A DNA stretch of 14,743 bases from an uncultured Clostridia bacterium (lineage in GTDB: Bacteria; Bacillota; Clostridia; Monoglobales; Monoglobaceae), in assembly GCA_934463175.1 (NCBI GenBank), contig CAKSIW010000065.1:1-14743 (forward strand). The letters are read 5' to 3'. The translations under genes and the position numbers were made by a program. Under the pieces are notes generated by a model. The model did no database searches and was not told where the DNA came from. It saw nothing but the letters and a program-made list of their open reading frames with translations. Below, in pieces: positions 1 through 5,813 of the stretch. Numbering within the stretch: the first letter of the stretch is position 1; the number at the start of each line of letters is the position of its first letter.

Positions 1-1236
1 GTCCTTTGCATTGTCTGCATTTTCGTCAATGCGGTATTCGGAGAACTTTTCTCCGACAAAGGCTTTTGCAACCTCGTCGGCAAGCCGCGCCGCAGCTGCC
101 TCATTCAGCTTTGCGTTCTTGTTGATTTCCTCGCTTCTCCAGCAGTTTGTCATTTCGCCTGTCTTTGCATTGACGGTGAAGCTGAGCCAGTTGTGGCGGT
201 TTTCACCGTCTGCCGCAAAATTAATCTGTGCAAAATAGTCGCCGCTGTCACGGTCGCCTGTCAGTCTGTAGCTTTCAAGCTTATAATCGGAAGAAACACT
301 GATATATTTATTGCTTTTCACAAGTCTGATCAGTTCGTCCTTTGACATCAGCCCGTTCACCGCTTCAATCTCGGTTGCTTCAACAGGGGTGAGCGCAGCA
401 TTCTTCTGAGCACTGCCCGCACCGCCGGAGTTGTCGGCTGCCTCTCCGCGGTCAAACATTGTGTGCATACTGCTTGGAACGCGTATTTCTTCAATGGCGT
501 TGGTGTTTGCGTTTATATACTGATTCGGCTTGACATTCGGGACATAAACGGGAATAAAGCTTGATTTGCCGTTGTCGTCATATATTTTGCGGTAGGTCAG
601 TGTCAGACCTATGTTCTCCATAAAACCCTTCTGAGCCTCATCGGGGCTGACAGCATTTTCAATTGAGTCAAGCTCGGGTGCTTCGGTGTAGCTGAGGCTG
701 AAGCTGCTCAGTCTGTCCTTATTTGCGTCATACCGCACATAGCCGCTGTCACCGCTGACAGGGATTCCGTTTTCAATGTGCTTGATATTGAAGCTGTAGT
801 CATTGCTGTAAAGGCTTTCAACATTGCTGTGTTTTTCAAGCACAAGCTTGTCTGAAATGCCGGGGTTCAGAGCGTTGACGTGCGATTCGGCTTTTTTCAG
901 TGCTTCGTCCGAGGAAAGCTTGCTGAGACCGACTCTGCCGTCTTCATCGTCGCCGTTGTCATATACATATAAGTTCAGAATGATTCCGCTGTCACTCGCC
1001 GAAACACTCATTGAGCTGTAGTCATCGGGCTTTGATGTGCTCCAGTCGAACTCGTAGCGCACCTTTCCGTCATATTCCGACTGCGAGCTGTCAAAGCGGT
1101 CATATTTGTCGGTTGAGCCGATTCGCTCCTTGACCGAGCGCAGAATCTGTTCGGCTTTGGAATTGCTTGCGCCGAAGGCTGCGATGTTTGGCAGAAGCAT
1201 GGCTGCCGAAACTGCGATTGATAGAATTTTTTTCAT
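1..1236 (-). CDS. Secreted YcdB/YcdC-domain (PepSY-like) protein, partial
   Basis: An open frame of 412 codons runs from an ATG at 1236 to the left edge without a stop, so the C-terminus is missing. The start follows GGGAGG at a spacing of about 7. The protein begins MKKILSIAVSAAMLLPNIAAF, a typical Sec signal peptide (KK, then a hydrophobic core, cleavage probably after AFGA around residue 23), so it is exported. The mature part is polar, rich in Asp, Ser, Lys and Tyr. It has blocks such as NGIPVSGDSGYVRYD (about 140-155), LTLTYRKIYDD (about 201-211) and a later HNWLSFTVNAKTGEM block, the pattern of YcdB/YcdC or PepSY-type repeats in which a short strand-turn-strand unit recurs. No catalytic motif is visible. 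Such proteins are cell-envelope proteins of poorly known role, often suspected of regulating peptidases. The frame and signal peptide are seen; the family assignment is from recall of sequence style. Confidence 0.85.
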   Translation of the reverse strand, partial: MKKILSIAVSAAMLLPNIAAFGASNSKAEQILRSVKERIGSTDKYDRFDSSQSEYDGKVRYEFDWSTSKPDDYSSMSVSASDSGIILNLYVYDNGDDEDGRVGLSKLSSDEALKKAESHVNALNPGISDKLVLEKHSNVESLYSNDYSFNIKHIENGIPVSGDSGYVRYDANKDRLSSFSLSYTEAPELDSIENAVSPDEAQKGFMENIGLTLTYRKIYDDNGKSSFIPVYVPNVKPNQYINANTNAIEEIRVPSSMHTMFDRGEAADNSGGAGSAQKNAALTPVEATEIEAVNGLMSKDELIRLVKSNKYISVSSDYKLESYRLTGDRDSGDYFAQINFAADGENRHNWLSFTVNAKTGEMTNCWRSEEINKNAKLNEAAAARLADEVAKAFVGEKFSEYRIDENADNAKD

Positions 1237-1253
1237 TTTAAAACCTCCCTTGA

Positions 1254-1277
1254 TTATTGCATAAAATTTCCTTTCAT
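1254..1277 (-). CDS. Possible 7-residue leader peptide (MKGNFMQ)
   Basis: In the leader between the predicted promoter and the YcdB-like gene, GGAGGT (1290-1285) is followed after 7 bases by ATG and a 7-codon frame ending in TAA. The stop lies only about 8 bases before the GGGAGG of the main gene, so its translation could affect initiation of that gene. It has no run of a single amino acid that would indicate classical attenuation. It may be chance in an AT-rich leader. Confidence 0.3.
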   Translation of the reverse strand: MKGNFMQ

Positions 1278-1335
1278 ATGTAATACCTCCGAGAAAGCCG
1301 AAAGGTTGCACTGAAAATAAAATATTTTCATTTTC

Positions 1336-1364
1336 AGTATACATTATTTATAAAAAATATTCAA
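1336..1364 (-). promoter_or_regulatory. Sigma-A-type promoter of the YcdB-like gene
   Basis: On the minus strand TTGAAT (1364-1359) and TATACT (1341-1336) are separated by 17 bases. Transcription would start near 1329, leaving a leader of about 93 bases. A 9-bp inverted repeat (ACTGAAAAT at 1310-1318, ATTTTCAGT at 1330-1338) overlaps the -10 edge and start point and could be an operator or an RNA hairpin. Confidence 0.6.
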
Positions 1365-1444
1365 CAGACTTTTTAATATTCAGTATATAAATTTTTAAAA
1401 TGGAAAAAAATATTTATATATCCAAATTTTATTTTGGAAAAGAC

Positions 1445-1473
1445 TTGAAAACCGTTTGAATTTGTTATATAAT
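1445..1473 (+). promoter_or_regulatory. Sigma-A-type promoter of the RNase J gene
   Basis: TTGAAA (1445-1450), 17 bases, then TATAAT (1468-1473). The predicted start near 1480 leaves a leader of about 125 bases that is very AT-rich and contains a small inverted repeat (CAGATT/AATCTG, 1517-1530). The 368-bp divergent spacer 1237-1604 holds this promoter, the promoter of the opposite gene and no other gene that I can support apart from the possible leader peptide. Confidence 0.7.
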
Positions 1474-1604
1474 AAAAGAATGGGTTTGTTTAATTTCCCC
1501 AAAATGAGATAATATTCAGATTTTAATCTGTTATTATAAATAAGAACGGTTTATATTTTTATTAATTTCAGTGAACGTAAAAATTTAGAAATGGAGGATA
1601 TTTT

Positions 1605-3269
1605 GTGCAAAAAAGTAAAAAAATTAAAATAATACCGTTAGGAGGGTTGCATGAGATTGGAAAGAACATGACCGTTTTTGAATACGGAAGCGATCTTATA
1701 ATTCTGGACTGCGGTCTTGCCTTCCCCGACGACGAGATGCTCGGGGTTGATATGGTTATACCTGATATAACATATTTGCAGAAGCATAAGAACCGTATAC
1801 GCGGAATTGTTCTCACTCACGGTCATGAGGATCATATTGGTGCAATTCCTTATGTTTTAAAGGAATTTAACGTGCCTGTTTTCGGAACAAAGCTCACGCT
1901 CGGAATTTTGAAAAATAAGCTGACGGAGCATGGCATTTTAAATTCAACAAAGCTGAATGTCATCAATCCTGGCGAGACGTTTTCGCTCGGTGACTTCAAA
2001 ATTGAGTTCATACGCTCAAATCACAGCATTGCAGACGCTGTTGCTGTTGCACTTCACACGCCTGCGGGTGTCATTCTGCATACGGGTGACTTCAAGATTG
2101 ACCCGACGCCGATTGACGGCGAGATGATTGATCTCGGAAGAATCGGCGAGCTTGGAAAGCAGGGGATTCTTCTTCTGATGTCGGACAGCACAAACGCGGA
2201 GCGCCGCGGATATACCATGAGCGAGCGCACGGTCGGAAACACCTTTGACAATATTTTTGAGAACTGCACAAAGCGTATTTTTGTCGCAACCTTTGCATCC
2301 AACATACATAGGGTGCAGCAGATTATCAATGCGGCGGTGAAATACGGCAGAAAGGTTGCGGTTTCGGGAAGAAGCATGGTTAATGTCCTGAATGCGGCAA
2401 TCGAACTCGGATATATGAAAATCCCGAAAAACACGCTGATTGACCTTGATGAAATCGGAAGATACTCAAAAGAGCAGCTTGTTATTGTCACAACGGGAAG
2501 TCAGGGAGAGCCGATGTCTGCGCTTTCCAGAATGGCATATTCCGGTCACAAAAAGGTGAACATTGAAGCAGATGATCTGGTTATTATTTCGGCAAGCCCG
2601 ATTCCGGGAAACGAAAAAACCATTTCAAACGTAATTAATGAGCTTTTGAAGCACGGAGCGGAGGTCATATACGAGTCTCTGGCGGAGGTTCACGTTTCGG
2701 GACATGCGTGTCAGGAGGAGCTGAAAATCATTCTTGCGCTTGCAAAGCCGAAATATTTCATGCCTGTTCACGGTGAATATAAGCATTTGAGCCGACACAG
2801 AAGCCTTGCGCTTCAAATGGGAATCAGCCCGAAAAATATCTTTATGATGGAAAACGGAAAGGTTCTCGAGGTGACAAAGACAAGCGGAAAAATCACAGGC
2901 GTTGTTCCGTCGGGCAGGGTTCTGGTTGACGGGCTGGGCGTCGGAGATGTCGGGAACATTGTTCTCCGCGACCGCAAGCATTTGGCTCAGGACGGCTTGA
3001 TTGTTGTTGTTCTCACGATGGATCATGCAAGCAAGACCGTTGTTGCGGGTCCCGATATAATTTCGCGCGGATTCGTTTATGTCCGCGAGGCAGAGGATCT
3101 GATGGAAAGTATGCGCGAGAAGGCGGCGGATATTGTTGATAACTGCCTTGATAACAATGCAATTGACTGGGCAAGCCTGAAATCTCATCTTAAAAATGAG
3201 CTTGGGGGTTATATATTCTCAAAGACAAAGAGAAAGCCCATGATTTTGCCGGTAATTATGGATATATAA
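1605..3269 (+). CDS. rnj: Ribonuclease J
   Basis: This is a 554-residue metallo-beta-lactamase/beta-CASP ribonuclease, the same size as Bacillus RNase J1. RNase J has endonuclease and 5'-to-3' exonuclease activity in mRNA decay and rRNA maturation in the cytoplasm. The zinc motif THGHEDHIGA is at residues 71-80 (His72, His74, Asp76, His77), preceded by the strand LIILDCGLAFPDDEM. The beta-CASP part carries SDSTNAERRGYTMSE, then FATFASNIHRVQQI, and later VHVSGHA and FMPVHGEY, which supply further motif residues. The C-terminal domain runs from about residue 445. The start is GTG (MQKSKK) with GGAGG seven bases upstream. The gene is monocistronic, with its own promoter and a convergent neighbour. 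No change in a key residue is apparent. Whether it corresponds to J1 or J2 cannot be told here. Confidence 0.96.
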   Translation: MQKSKKIKIIPLGGLHEIGKNMTVFEYGSDLIILDCGLAFPDDEMLGVDMVIPDITYLQKHKNRIRGIVLTHGHEDHIGAIPYVLKEFNVPVFGTKLTLGILKNKLTEHGILNSTKLNVINPGETFSLGDFKIEFIRSNHSIADAVAVALHTPAGVILHTGDFKIDPTPIDGEMIDLGRIGELGKQGILLLMSDSTNAERRGYTMSERTVGNTFDNIFENCTKRIFVATFASNIHRVQQIINAAVKYGRKVAVSGRSMVNVLNAAIELGYMKIPKNTLIDLDEIGRYSKEQLVIVTTGSQGEPMSALSRMAYSGHKKVNIEADDLVIISASPIPGNEKTISNVINELLKHGAEVIYESLAEVHVSGHACQEELKIILALAKPKYFMPVHGEYKHLSRHRSLALQMGISPKNIFMMENGKVLEVTKTSGKITGVVPSGRVLVDGLGVGDVGNIVLRDRKHLAQDGLIVVVLTMDHASKTVVAGPDIISRGFVYVREAEDLMESMREKAADIVDNCLDNNAIDWASLKSHLKNELGGYIFSKTKRKPMILPVIMDI

Positions 3270-3418
3270 AAAAGAATAACCGTTCTTAAAAAGGGAATGT
3301 AAAAAACTTCGGAACACAGAAAAAGGAGAAAAAATCACAGCATACAGGAAACACAAGTGCAGGGTTTTTCATAAAGCTATTCCTTTTCCTGCTGTCGGCA
3401 GGCTTTGCCTCACGGCGC

Positions 3419-3449
3419 GCCTGTTCGGGCAAACGGAATTCGAACAGGC
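3419..3449. repeat. Inverted repeat in convergent spacer
   Basis: GCCTGTTCG (3419-3427) and CGAACAGGC (3441-3449) are perfect 9-bp complements with a 13-base loop, able to form a hairpin in either transcript. It lies in the GC-richer, gene-free stretch after RNase J, next to other short inverted and direct repeats. Confidence 0.7.
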
Positions 3450-3476
3450 ATTGCACGGCGATTGAGGCTTTGCAAG

Positions 3477-3581
3477 CTTTCAGCTTGTCGGAGCTGAAAG
3501 ACATCGGCTTGACGAGTCCAAAGCTGAAAGACATCGGCTTGACGAGTCCAAAGCTGAAAGGCGTCAGCTCGACGATTCCAA
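3477..3581. repeat. Three 30-bp tandem repeats with adjacent hairpin
   Basis: Units lie at 3492-3521, 3522-3551 and 3552-3581. The first two are identical (AGCTGAAAGACATCGGCTTG and ten more bases); the third has several changes. Just before them CTTTCAGCT (3477-3485) is complementary to AGCTGAAAG, the start of each unit, so the flank can pair with any of the copies (six-base loop with the first). The period is a multiple of three, which keeps a minus-strand frame open, but no ribosome site supports translation. Function unknown; it may be slippage-prone non-coding DNA or a structured RNA 3' region. Confidence 0.75.
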
Positions 3582-3610
3582 AGCTTTTTCCCATTCCGTT
3601 GAGAAACAAA

Positions 3611-3646
3611 GGCTGTTTAAAAGGTCAATTGACCTTTTAAACAGCC
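3611..3646. terminator. Perfect 36-bp palindrome, probable bidirectional terminator
   Basis: GGCTGTTTAAAAGGTCAA is followed at once by its exact reverse complement. On the plus strand it is followed by TCTTTT, on the minus strand by TTTGTTT. It lies between the convergent RNase J and kinase genes, where a two-way rho-independent terminator is expected. The U-runs are interrupted and the stem is AT-rich, so efficiency is uncertain. Confidence 0.65.
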
Positions 3647-3686
3647 TCTTTTGATGTCTCGGAGCAACGGTGCAGAATGAACAAAT

Positions 3687-3706
3687 TGAGCCAAAGCAAT
3701 GGCTCA
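3687..3706 (-). terminator. Small hairpin downstream of the sugar kinase
   Basis: TGAGCCA (3687-3693) and TGGCTCA (3700-3706) form a 7-bp stem with a six-base loop. Read on the minus strand it is followed by ATTTGTT, a weak U-rich tract, so it could be a first terminator for the kinase. It overlaps the outermost copy of the 51-bp repeat. Confidence 0.35.
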
Positions 3707-3851
3707 TTTGATAATTTCGCCCCGTCTGCCATTTTGTTCAGTGCGATTTATGACTCATCTGATCATTCCGCCCCGTCTGCCATTTTGTTCAGTGCGATTT
3801 ATGGCTCATCTGATCATTTCGTCCTGTCTGCCCTTTGTCTGATGTGATTTT
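3699..3851. repeat. Three 51-bp tandem repeats covering the kinase gene tail
   Basis: Units are 3699-3749, 3750-3800 and 3801-3851, exactly 51 bp (17 codons) each. The unit at 3801-3851 contains the last codons and stop of the kinase; the other two lie beyond the stop. The two outer units resemble each other closely (for example CCCCGTCTGCCATTTTGTTC in both), while the gene-proximal copy has diverged more. Each unit keeps a TGA stop in the same frame. This is a tandem duplication of a gene's 3' end, not a CRISPR array. Confidence 0.85.
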
Positions 3852-4834
3852 ATGACTCCCTCAATCTCATCAATGCTGCTTGCGGACATGTCACCGTTCA
3901 CGGTGTTCTTAACGGCTGAAAGAGCATTTCCGATTTCAAGCGCACGGCGTATATCGGAGTGCTTAATCAGTCCGTACATAACACCTGCAAGATATGCGTC
4001 GCCGCTGCCGATTCGGTCAATGACTTCAATGCTGTTATACGGTTCTTCCTCATAAAACTCGCCGTTAAAGAAAATTTTTGATGAGAAGTTGTGCTTTGTC
4101 GGGCTGACAACCTCGCGCCGGGTTGTTGCAATCATTCGGCAGCCATAGTCACGGCTGTAGCCGCGCATGATTTCCTCAAGAGTGCCTGTGCGGCGCAGCA
4201 TACGGCGTGAGGTTTCCTCGGAAACGAAAAGCAAATCAACATACGGAAAAATTGCTTCAATCACCTCGCGTGCCTCGTCCTCGCTCCACAGAGCGGCGCG
4301 GTAGTTCACGTCAAACGATATTGCCGCACCAGCCGCCTTGAAACGCTTTATCATTTCAACGGCGGTTTTTCTGAGCGTCTCGGACACCGCCAAAGTGATG
4401 CTGCTGACGTGAAAAATTTTGGTTTTAGAATATATGTCATCGGGAATTTCATCAAGCGTCAGCGAGCAAACGGAGGAGTTTGCCCTGTCATATATGACGG
4501 AGGACTTTCTCGGATATGCTCCGCTCTCATAGTAGTAAATCCCCAGCCTTTTTGAGGGCGAGTCGTCATATACTATGTAATCGTCGCTGACATTTCCGTA
4601 GCGGATTTTGTTTCTCATGAAGTGACCGAGCTTGTTTGAAGGCAGCTTTGTCACCAGTGCCGAACGGACGCCGAGCATTGCCGCACCAGACACCACATTC
4701 AGCTCCGAGCCTGCGGCGTTTTTATCAAAGGTTTCGCTCTGTGAAATTTTTTCCTTGTTCGGTGCGGAAAGTCTGAGCATGACCTCTCCGAGTCCGATTA
4801 TGTCAAATTCGGTATCTTTTTTCAAAAAATCCAT
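3806..4834 (-). CDS. PfkB-family sugar kinase, 2-keto-3-deoxygluconate kinase-like
   Basis: This 342-residue ribokinase/PfkB-family kinase would phosphorylate a sugar or sugar acid with ATP in the cytoplasm. The N-terminus FDIIGLGEVMLRLS (10-23) and the substrate motif AAGSELNVVSGAAMLG (40-55) are typical. SFDVNYRAALW (173-183) resembles the KDG-kinase block FDPNLRPALW. The PfkB signature DRIGSGDAYLAG (273-284) contains the catalytic base Asp279, with GSGD in place of the commoner GAGD. The family fits 2-keto-3-deoxygluconate kinase best, but fructokinase or another hexose kinase cannot be excluded. It is not an FGGY kinase, so it is not a standard fuculokinase or rhamnulokinase. The start ATG follows GGAGG with 8 bases. 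The C-terminal 15 or so residues (SHQTKGRQDEMIR) fall in a 51-bp tandem repeat and are probably not part of the fold. Confidence 0.88.
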   Translation of the reverse strand: MDFLKKDTEFDIIGLGEVMLRLSAPNKEKISQSETFDKNAAGSELNVVSGAAMLGVRSALVTKLPSNKLGHFMRNKIRYGNVSDDYIVYDDSPSKRLGIYYYESGAYPRKSSVIYDRANSSVCSLTLDEIPDDIYSKTKIFHVSSITLAVSETLRKTAVEMIKRFKAAGAAISFDVNYRAALWSEDEAREVIEAIFPYVDLLFVSEETSRRMLRRTGTLEEIMRGYSRDYGCRMIATTRREVVSPTKHNFSSKIFFNGEFYEEEPYNSIEVIDRIGSGDAYLAGVMYGLIKHSDIRRALEIGNALSAVKNTVNGDMSASSIDEIEGVIKSHQTKGRQDEMIR

Positions 4835-4867
4835 AAATATCGCCTCCGAATGTATTTTTACATTTTA

Positions 4868-4896
4868 AGTTTAACACAGAACATGGAAATAGTCAA
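4868..4896 (-). promoter_or_regulatory. Promoter of the sugar kinase
   Basis: On the minus strand TTGACT (4896-4891), 17 bases, TAAACT (4873-4868). The start would fall near 4861, giving a short leader of about 27 bases before the kinase ATG. It abuts the terminator of the preceding minus-strand gene, so the two genes are separate transcription units. Confidence 0.65.
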
Positions 4897-4926
4897 CAAA
4901 AAAAGAGCCGCAGATGTCTGCGGCTC
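4897..4926 (-). terminator. Rho-independent terminator of the ferredoxin-like gene
   Basis: On the minus strand GAGCCGCAGA, a two-base centre and TCTGCGGCTC form a perfect GC-rich hairpin (4926-4905), followed directly by seven T residues (4904-4898). It begins about 10 bases after the stop of the ferredoxin-like gene. Confidence 0.92.
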
Positions 4927-4936
4927 CGAAAGGAAT

Positions 4937-5632
4937 TTATTCAATTATCCTGCCGTCGGTTGAAATTGTGACAACCTGCCACGGAATGAACTTGCCCGAA
5001 CGTCTGAGAGCCTCGCGTGCGGCGTTTTCAATTCCTCCGCAGCACGGAACCTCCATGCGGACAACAGTCAGGCTTTTAATATCGTTACTTGATATGATGT
5101 CACAAAGCTTGTCGGTGTAGTCGGTGTCATCAAGCTTGGGGCAGCCGATGACCGTTATATGATTTCTGATGAATCTGCGGTGAAAATCACCGTAGGCATA
5201 TGCAGTGCAGTCTGCCGCAACAAGCAGGTTTGCACCTTGAAAATACGGCGCATTTGCAGGAACAAGCTTAATCTGAACGGGCCACTGCGCCAGAAAGCTC
5301 TCGGACGGTGCTGCATTGCGTTGGGTGTCATTCTCGGCACTGCCGCGGACAATTGCACGGCTTTGGCTTCCGGGACAGCCGCACGGAAGAGATTTTGCTG
5401 CTTTGTTTGCAAGAACTGCCGTTTCGTCATATTCAAGAGCCTCGCGCTCTTCAAAGGAAATGGCATCTGTCGGACAGACGGGCAGACAGTCTCCGAGTCC
5501 GTCGCAATAGTCATCACGGAGCAGCTTTGCCTTGCCGTTCACCATACCTATTGCGCCTTCGTGACATGCTTCGGCACACAGACCGCAGCCAATGCATTTT
5601 TCTTCGTCTATTTTAATTATTTGTCTTTTCAT
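4937..5632 (-). CDS. Ferredoxin-like 4Fe-4S protein with Cys-rich C-terminal domain
   Basis: The 231-residue protein starts with a ferredoxin domain. Cys13, 16, 19 and 23 make a complete CxxCxxCxxxC motif (CIGCGLCAEAC). The second motif, YCDGLGDCLPVCP, has Cys43, 49 and 53 but Leu46 where the second Cys should be, so that site may hold a three-cysteine-ligated or altered cluster. The C-terminal part has further cysteines: PCGCPGSQS (84, 86), DCTAYAYGDFHRRF (142), VIGCPKLDD (164) and VPCCGG (197-198). I recognise this as a widespread anaerobe family of ferredoxin-like electron-transfer proteins with no settled function. The ATG at 5632 is preferred because AGGTGA precedes it by about 7; an upstream in-frame GTG at 5641 lies inside that ribosome site. 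It has its own terminator and is divergent from the diol dehydratase, so a role in supplying electrons to the activase is possible but only inferred. Confidence 0.85.
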   Translation of the reverse strand: MKRQIIKIDEEKCIGCGLCAEACHEGAIGMVNGKAKLLRDDYCDGLGDCLPVCPTDAISFEEREALEYDETAVLANKAAKSLPCGCPGSQSRAIVRGSAENDTQRNAAPSESFLAQWPVQIKLVPANAPYFQGANLLVAADCTAYAYGDFHRRFIRNHITVIGCPKLDDTDYTDKLCDIISSNDIKSLTVVRMEVPCCGGIENAAREALRRSGKFIPWQVVTISTDGRIIE

Positions 5633-5676
5633 TAAAATCACCTCAAAATTTTTTTGTTAATCACATTTTAATACAG

Positions 5677-5705
5677 AGCATAAATAATTTCCGTTGTTTT
5701 AACAA
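5677..5705 (-). promoter_or_regulatory. Possible promoter of the ferredoxin-like gene
   Basis: On the minus strand TTGTTA (5705-5700), 17 bases, TATGCT (5682-5677). This would give a leader of about 38 bases. The match is moderate and AT-rich sequence makes chance hits common. Its -35 box overlaps a GTTGTT/AACAAC inverted repeat. Confidence 0.4.
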
Positions 5706-5706
5706 C
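5693..5706. promoter_or_regulatory. Candidate operator palindrome in the divergent region
   Basis: GTTGTT (5693-5698), two bases, AACAAC (5701-5706). The dyad sits about 34 bases upstream of the -35 box of the diol dehydratase promoter and on the -35 box of the opposite gene, a plausible place for a regulator. No regulator gene is in the window and no close match to a catabolite-repression (cre) site is seen. Confidence 0.3.
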
Positions 5707-5739
5707 AAAAGGGAAAATCTTTTTTTTTCTGTGAATGTA

Positions 5740-5768
5740 TTGACATATCTTTGTTTTTGTTGTATTAT
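5740..5768 (+). promoter_or_regulatory. Promoter of the microcompartment operon
   Basis: A consensus TTGACA (5740-5745), 17 bases and TATTAT (5763-5768). Transcription would start near 5775, about 38 bases before the dehydratase ATG. It is preceded by a run of T residues (5720-5728). This is the strongest candidate for the main operon promoter. Confidence 0.75.
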
Positions 5769-5813
5769 AATTGTAACGGACAAAAGCAAACTAATGAAAG
5801 GGGTCGGGTGATT

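Noticed and set aside
2625..3188. Minus-strand frame of 187 codons
   Set aside because: It is antisense to the RNase J C-terminal half, which is clearly coding; no recognisable motif.
1605..3269. RNase J as a functional part of the BMC system
   Set aside because: It has its own promoter and lies beyond several unrelated units and terminators; it is a housekeeping gene with incidental proximity.
3286..3609. Minus-strand frame of 107 codons with a repeated SFGLVKPMSF block
   Set aside because: It starts at a TTG beside the terminator stem with no ribosome site, its repeats mirror the 30-bp DNA repeats, and its composition (clustered Phe and Cys at the end) is unlike a real protein.
3699..3851. 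CRISPR-like array
   Set aside because: The 51-bp units are directly adjacent with no unique spacers, vary among themselves and overlap a gene end; no cas genes are present.
5159..5635. Plus-strand frame of 158 codons
   Set aside because: It lies opposite the ferredoxin-like gene, whose cysteine motifs prove the minus strand is coding.
5751..5813. Longer dehydratase start adding MFLLYYNCNGQKQTN and more
   Set aside because: This segment overlaps the promoter's -10 box and would lie mostly upstream of the transcript; family proteins begin at the later ATG.
5633..5813. Catabolite-repression (cre) site upstream of the operon
   Set aside because: TGTAACGG near 5772 has only part of the consensus and lacks the correct spacing; no convincing site was found.
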